Positions 61,773 through 64,000 of a stretch of DNA of 64,000 nucleotides are shown piece by piece (position 1 is the first letter of the stretch; the number at the start of each line of letters is the position of its first letter). A program made the position numbers and the translations under genes. The notes under the pieces were generated by a model. It saw nothing but the letters and a program-made list of their open reading frames with translations. It was not told where the DNA came from and made no database searches. Origin of the DNA: Compostimonas suwonensis (GTDB lineage: Bacteria; Actinomycetota; Actinomycetes; Actinomycetales; Microbacteriaceae); contig NZ_PGFB01000004.1 of assembly GCF_002797855.1 (NCBI RefSeq), positions 186,001 to 250,000 of the forward strand. The letters run 5' to 3'.

Positions 61773-62462
61773 TCAGATCCCGAGCCGCGTCGCCATCTCG
61801 TCGATGAGGTACTCCGTGTAGGCGTCGAGGTCGTCGACGACGCGCACGTAGTGGCCGAAGAGCTCGAAGGAGAGGTGGCCGATGAGCTGCGACCAGACCA
61901 TCACGCCCACGGCGAAGGCCTCGGCGACATCCGGGGTGCCGGACATGTCGGTCGCGAGGCGCTCGAAACCGGGCGCGACGGCACGGCTCGCCTCGGTCGA
62001 GGGCGGCGCGATCCCGGCCGCCCGGGCGTCTGCGACGATCGTCGCGATGAGCACGCCGATCATGCTCGCCGGCGCGATGGTGTCCTGCGGAGCTATGTAG
62101 CCGGGCACGGGCGAGCCGTAGATGAGCGAGAAGCGGTGCGGATGCCGCAGAGCCCACGCCCGGGCGCCGCGCACGATCGCGGCGAGCCGCCCGCGGTAGT
62201 CGTCACGGGCGGGGCGGCTCCCGGCCTCCGTCGCCGCGTCGCCGAGCATCCGGTAGCTCTCGATGATGAGGTCGGTCAGGAGGGCGTCGCGGCTCGGGTA
62301 GTAGCGGTAGATCGCGGAGCTCACGAGCCCCATCTCGCGGGCGACGGCGCGCAGGGAGAGGCCGGGGGCGCCCACCTCGCCGAGCTGTCGCGCGGCGAGG
62401 TCGAGGATCTCGGCTCGGGTCGCCTCGCGGGCGCGCTGCCGGGGCGTCGTCGTGTCTGCCAT
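61773..62462 (-). CDS. TetR-family repressor next to the epimerase gene
   Basis: A 229-residue regulator. The helix-turn-helix is at about residues 15-62 (RAEILDLAARQLGEVGAPGLSLRAVAREMGLVSSAIYRYYPSRDALL). The effector part (WALRHPHRFSLIYGSPVPGY) is of the TetR C-terminal type with a WHG-like signature. Perfect palindromes in the gap to the divergent epimerase gene are the likely operators. Confidence 0.9.
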   Translation of the reverse strand: MADTTTPRQRAREATRAEILDLAARQLGEVGAPGLSLRAVAREMGLVSSAIYRYYPSRDALLTDLIIESYRMLGDAATEAGSRPARDDYRGRLAAIVRGARAWALRHPHRFSLIYGSPVPGYIAPQDTIAPASMIGVLIATIVADARAAGIAPPSTEASRAVAPGFERLATDMSGTPDVAEAFAVGVMVWSQLIGHLSFELFGHYVRVVDDLDAYTEYLIDEMATRLGI

Positions 62463-62514
62463 CGTGCCATCGTGCCACAGGAGGAGAGGTTCGAGCGAGC
62501 ACCGCTCACTGAAG

Positions 62515-62573
62515 AGAGCACTGCTCTTGACAGATCGACGGGAAGAGTTCTAGATTCAGAGAGCACTGCTCTC
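62515..62573. promoter_or_regulatory. TetR operators and the epimerase promoter
   Basis: AGAGC-ACT-GCTCT (62515-62527) and GAGAGC-ACT-GCTCTC (62559-62573) are perfect inverted repeats with the same core; a weaker GAGC-ACC-GCTC lies at 62497-62507. The plus-strand promoter TTGACA (62527-62532), 18-base spacer, TAGATT (62551-62556) lies between them. Site 1 touches the -35 box and site 2 covers the start of transcription. Confidence 0.65.
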
Positions 62574-62633
62574 GTTTTCTCGCATCCTCGCCCTCTCGGC
62601 ATCACTCGGACCATCCCAGACCTTGGAGATCAC

Positions 62634-63551
62634 ATGACCCGCCACCTCGTCGTCGGAGCCGGACTCATCGGCCGCCCCGTCGCTGAAACCCTCGTCGCCC
62701 GCGGAGACGAGGTCGCGCTCGCCACCCGCAGCGGCACCGCGCTCGACGGGGCGCGCGCACTGACGCTCGACGCGAGCGATCCCGTGGCGTTCGCCGCGGC
62801 GGCCACCGGCGCGCAGACGATCTTCCTCTGCACCAACCCGCCCTACCCCGAGTGGGCCAGTCAGTGGCCGCCCGTCTTCTCCGCCGCCATCGAGGCGGCG
62901 AAGGCCTCCGGCGCGAGCCTCGTGGTCATGGGCAACCTCTACCCCTACGGCGTGCCGAGCGGCCCCATGACCGAGCACAGCCCCGAGCGCACCACCGAGA
63001 AGAAGGGCCTCATCCGCAAGGCCGGCTGGGACGCCGTCCGCGCCGCGCACGAGCGCGGCGAGATCCGCGCGGTCGAGGTGCGGGCGAGCGACTACTTCGG
63101 CCCGGGCGCGACGGGGACAGCGCACCTCGGCGAGGACTTCTTCGGCGCGCTGCGCGAGTCGAAGACGGCCAGGATCGTGGGCGGCGCCGACATCCTGCAC
63201 AGCTGGAGCTATCTGCCCGACATCGCGGCGACCCTCGTCGCGGCGGCCGACCACGAGGGCGAGTGGGGCCGGGTCTGGCACGTGCCGAGCGGTCAGCCGC
63301 TCACCCGCCGCGAGATCGCCCGCCAGGTCGACGCGGTCTACGGCAGCCACGGCCGCGTGTCGTCGTACCCGCAGTGGATGCTGCGCTCACTCGGCTGGTT
63401 CAGCCCGATGATGCGCGAGATCCACGCCTCGAGCTACCAGTTCGTCACGCCGTTCGTGATCGACTCGGCCGAGACCGAGCGCGAGCTCGGGGTCACGGCG
63501 ACTCCGTGGGACGAGGCCCTTCGCACGACGGCCGAGTCGTATCGGGCCTGA
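62634..63551 (+). CDS. NAD-dependent epimerase/dehydratase-family protein
   Basis: A 305-residue extended-SDR/NmrA-like protein with the Rossmann motif VVGAGLIGRPVAETL at the N-terminus, VVMGNLYPYG with a Tyr in the position of the catalytic Tyr, and VEVRASDYFGPG. A complete Tyr-x3-Lys pair is not obvious, so catalysis is uncertain. ATG 62634 has GGAG 5 bases upstream. It is controlled by the divergent TetR. Upstream coding-like frames are not real. Confidence 0.85.
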   Translation: MTRHLVVGAGLIGRPVAETLVARGDEVALATRSGTALDGARALTLDASDPVAFAAAATGAQTIFLCTNPPYPEWASQWPPVFSAAIEAAKASGASLVVMGNLYPYGVPSGPMTEHSPERTTEKKGLIRKAGWDAVRAAHERGEIRAVEVRASDYFGPGATGTAHLGEDFFGALRESKTARIVGGADILHSWSYLPDIAATLVAAADHEGEWGRVWHVPSGQPLTRREIARQVDAVYGSHGRVSSYPQWMLRSLGWFSPMMREIHASSYQFVTPFVIDSAETERELGVTATPWDEALRTTAESYRA

Positions 63552-63553
63552 GC

Positions 63554-64000
63554 TCAGACTCCGAAGTTCGGGTACGGAGCGAAGATCTGCTCGATCGGCT
63601 CGCTCGAGGGATCGGACGTGAGACCAATGGAGTAGCTCAGATCCATGCCGTTCTCCGACCCGATGACCGTCTCCTCGAGACCGATGAAGAGCACCTCGCG
63701 CCCGTCGGCGTCGTAACGCTGCGCCGATGCGGAGGGGAAGCTCTCGACATCCGCCCCCAGATCGCCCACTGCGAAGCCGTCGGTCGTCGAGACGCCGACT
63801 CCCGGAACGGCCTCGGGCTCGGTCGCGCTGACCGAGAAGTCGTACTGCCAGGGCTTCTCCGTCGGCACCTCGGCGTCGAAGAGGCGGAAACCGCCCCAGA
63901 TGTACCTCGTGATCGGAGGCGTCTCCATTCCGGCGGGGATCTCCTCGACCGTCGGCTCGATCCCGAGCTGCGCGGTGACCGCGTCGATCGCCGATGCCGC
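63554..64000 (-). CDS. Hypothetical protein, C-terminal part (cut by window edge)
   Basis: About 148 residues of an acidic protein whose start lies beyond the right edge. The visible part (QLGIEPTVEEIPAG, TRYIWGGFRLFDAE, LFIGLEETVIGSENG) shows no membrane segment and no motif I recognise. An internal ATG at 63928 is not the true start, because the frame is open to the edge. It is convergent with the epimerase gene after 2 bases. Confidence 0.65.
   Translation of the reverse strand, partial: AASAIDAVTAQLGIEPTVEEIPAGMETPPITRYIWGGFRLFDAEVPTEKPWQYDFSVSATEPEAVPGVGVSTTDGFAVGDLGADVESFPSASAQRYDADGREVLFIGLEETVIGSENGMDLSYSIGLTSDPSSEPIEQIFAPYPNFGV

Overview
The window is high-GC DNA with densely packed genes, many GTG starts, and many start codons 6-8 bases after a TANNNT box, which suggests leaderless mRNAs. 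It also has actinobacterial hallmarks: a long Pro/Gly-rich IF2 N-terminus, LAXTG-type surface anchors, a LivKHMGF uptake system and a choice-of-anchor G type surface protein. Together these point to an actinobacterium, most likely Microbacteriaceae. No rRNA, tRNA, CRISPR array, transposase or phage gene was recognised.

Layout. (1) 1-2649: a deoxyribonucleoside catabolic operon (SorC-type repressor, deoC, aldehyde dehydrogenase cut by the left edge). A ROK kinase (2763-3710) diverges from it. (2) 3742-23941: a roughly 20 kb catabolic island. An IclR regulator diverges from a 3-oxoacid CoA-transferase pair plus thiolase. On the minus strand a second IclR gene precedes nine tightly packed genes: two cysteine-less thiolase-like proteins, DUF35, alcohol dehydrogenase, cyclase-family protein, CaiB-type CoA-transferase, enoyl-CoA hydratase, SDR and acyl-CoA ligase. 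Next comes a LivKHMGF uptake system with a MaoC-type hydratase. An alpha/beta hydrolase lies on the other side of the second IclR gene. The likely theme is uptake, CoA activation and chain shortening of an unidentified carboxylic acid, ending in acetoacetate or acetyl-CoA. No acyl-CoA dehydrogenase is present. (3) 23960-30187: an MFS carrier with ribF, two small membrane proteins, truB, and a TetR/DHA2 efflux pair with two operators. (4) 30184-44004: a ketopantoate reductase-like gene, a structured convergent intergenic element, a P-loop-like protein lacking its lysine, mutY, and the rbfA, infB, rnpM, nusA, proS translation and transcription cluster. A large secreted metallophosphoesterase sits between nusA and proS.

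(5) 44170-55638: a cell-surface region. It holds a LAATG-anchored beta-lactamase-fold protein, wecB, a polytopic membrane protein, a septum-formation-type lipoprotein, an exosortase-family protein, a processive family 2 glycosyltransferase, a 61-residue LAATG/transmembrane/basic-tail microprotein, a choice-of-anchor G-like surface protein and a MalT-like LuxR regulator. The regulator is preceded by a 26-codon leader ORF. Repeated TCACCC/GGGTGA boxes lie in front of the surface-protein gene and the regulator gene. I judge this the best candidate for an under-described system: a regulated exosortase or sortase surface-polymer locus. (6) 55982-64000: ispG, a YjbR-like protein, a SHOCT membrane protein, a two-component system, an unusual G-rich and palindromic intergenic region, an rseP-type protease, a TetR/epimerase divergent pair with perfect operators, and the end of a gene cut by the right edge.

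All assignments come from reading the sequence by eye. Product names rest on recognised motifs. Regulatory sites are symmetry and position arguments, and the substrate of the catabolic island is unknown.
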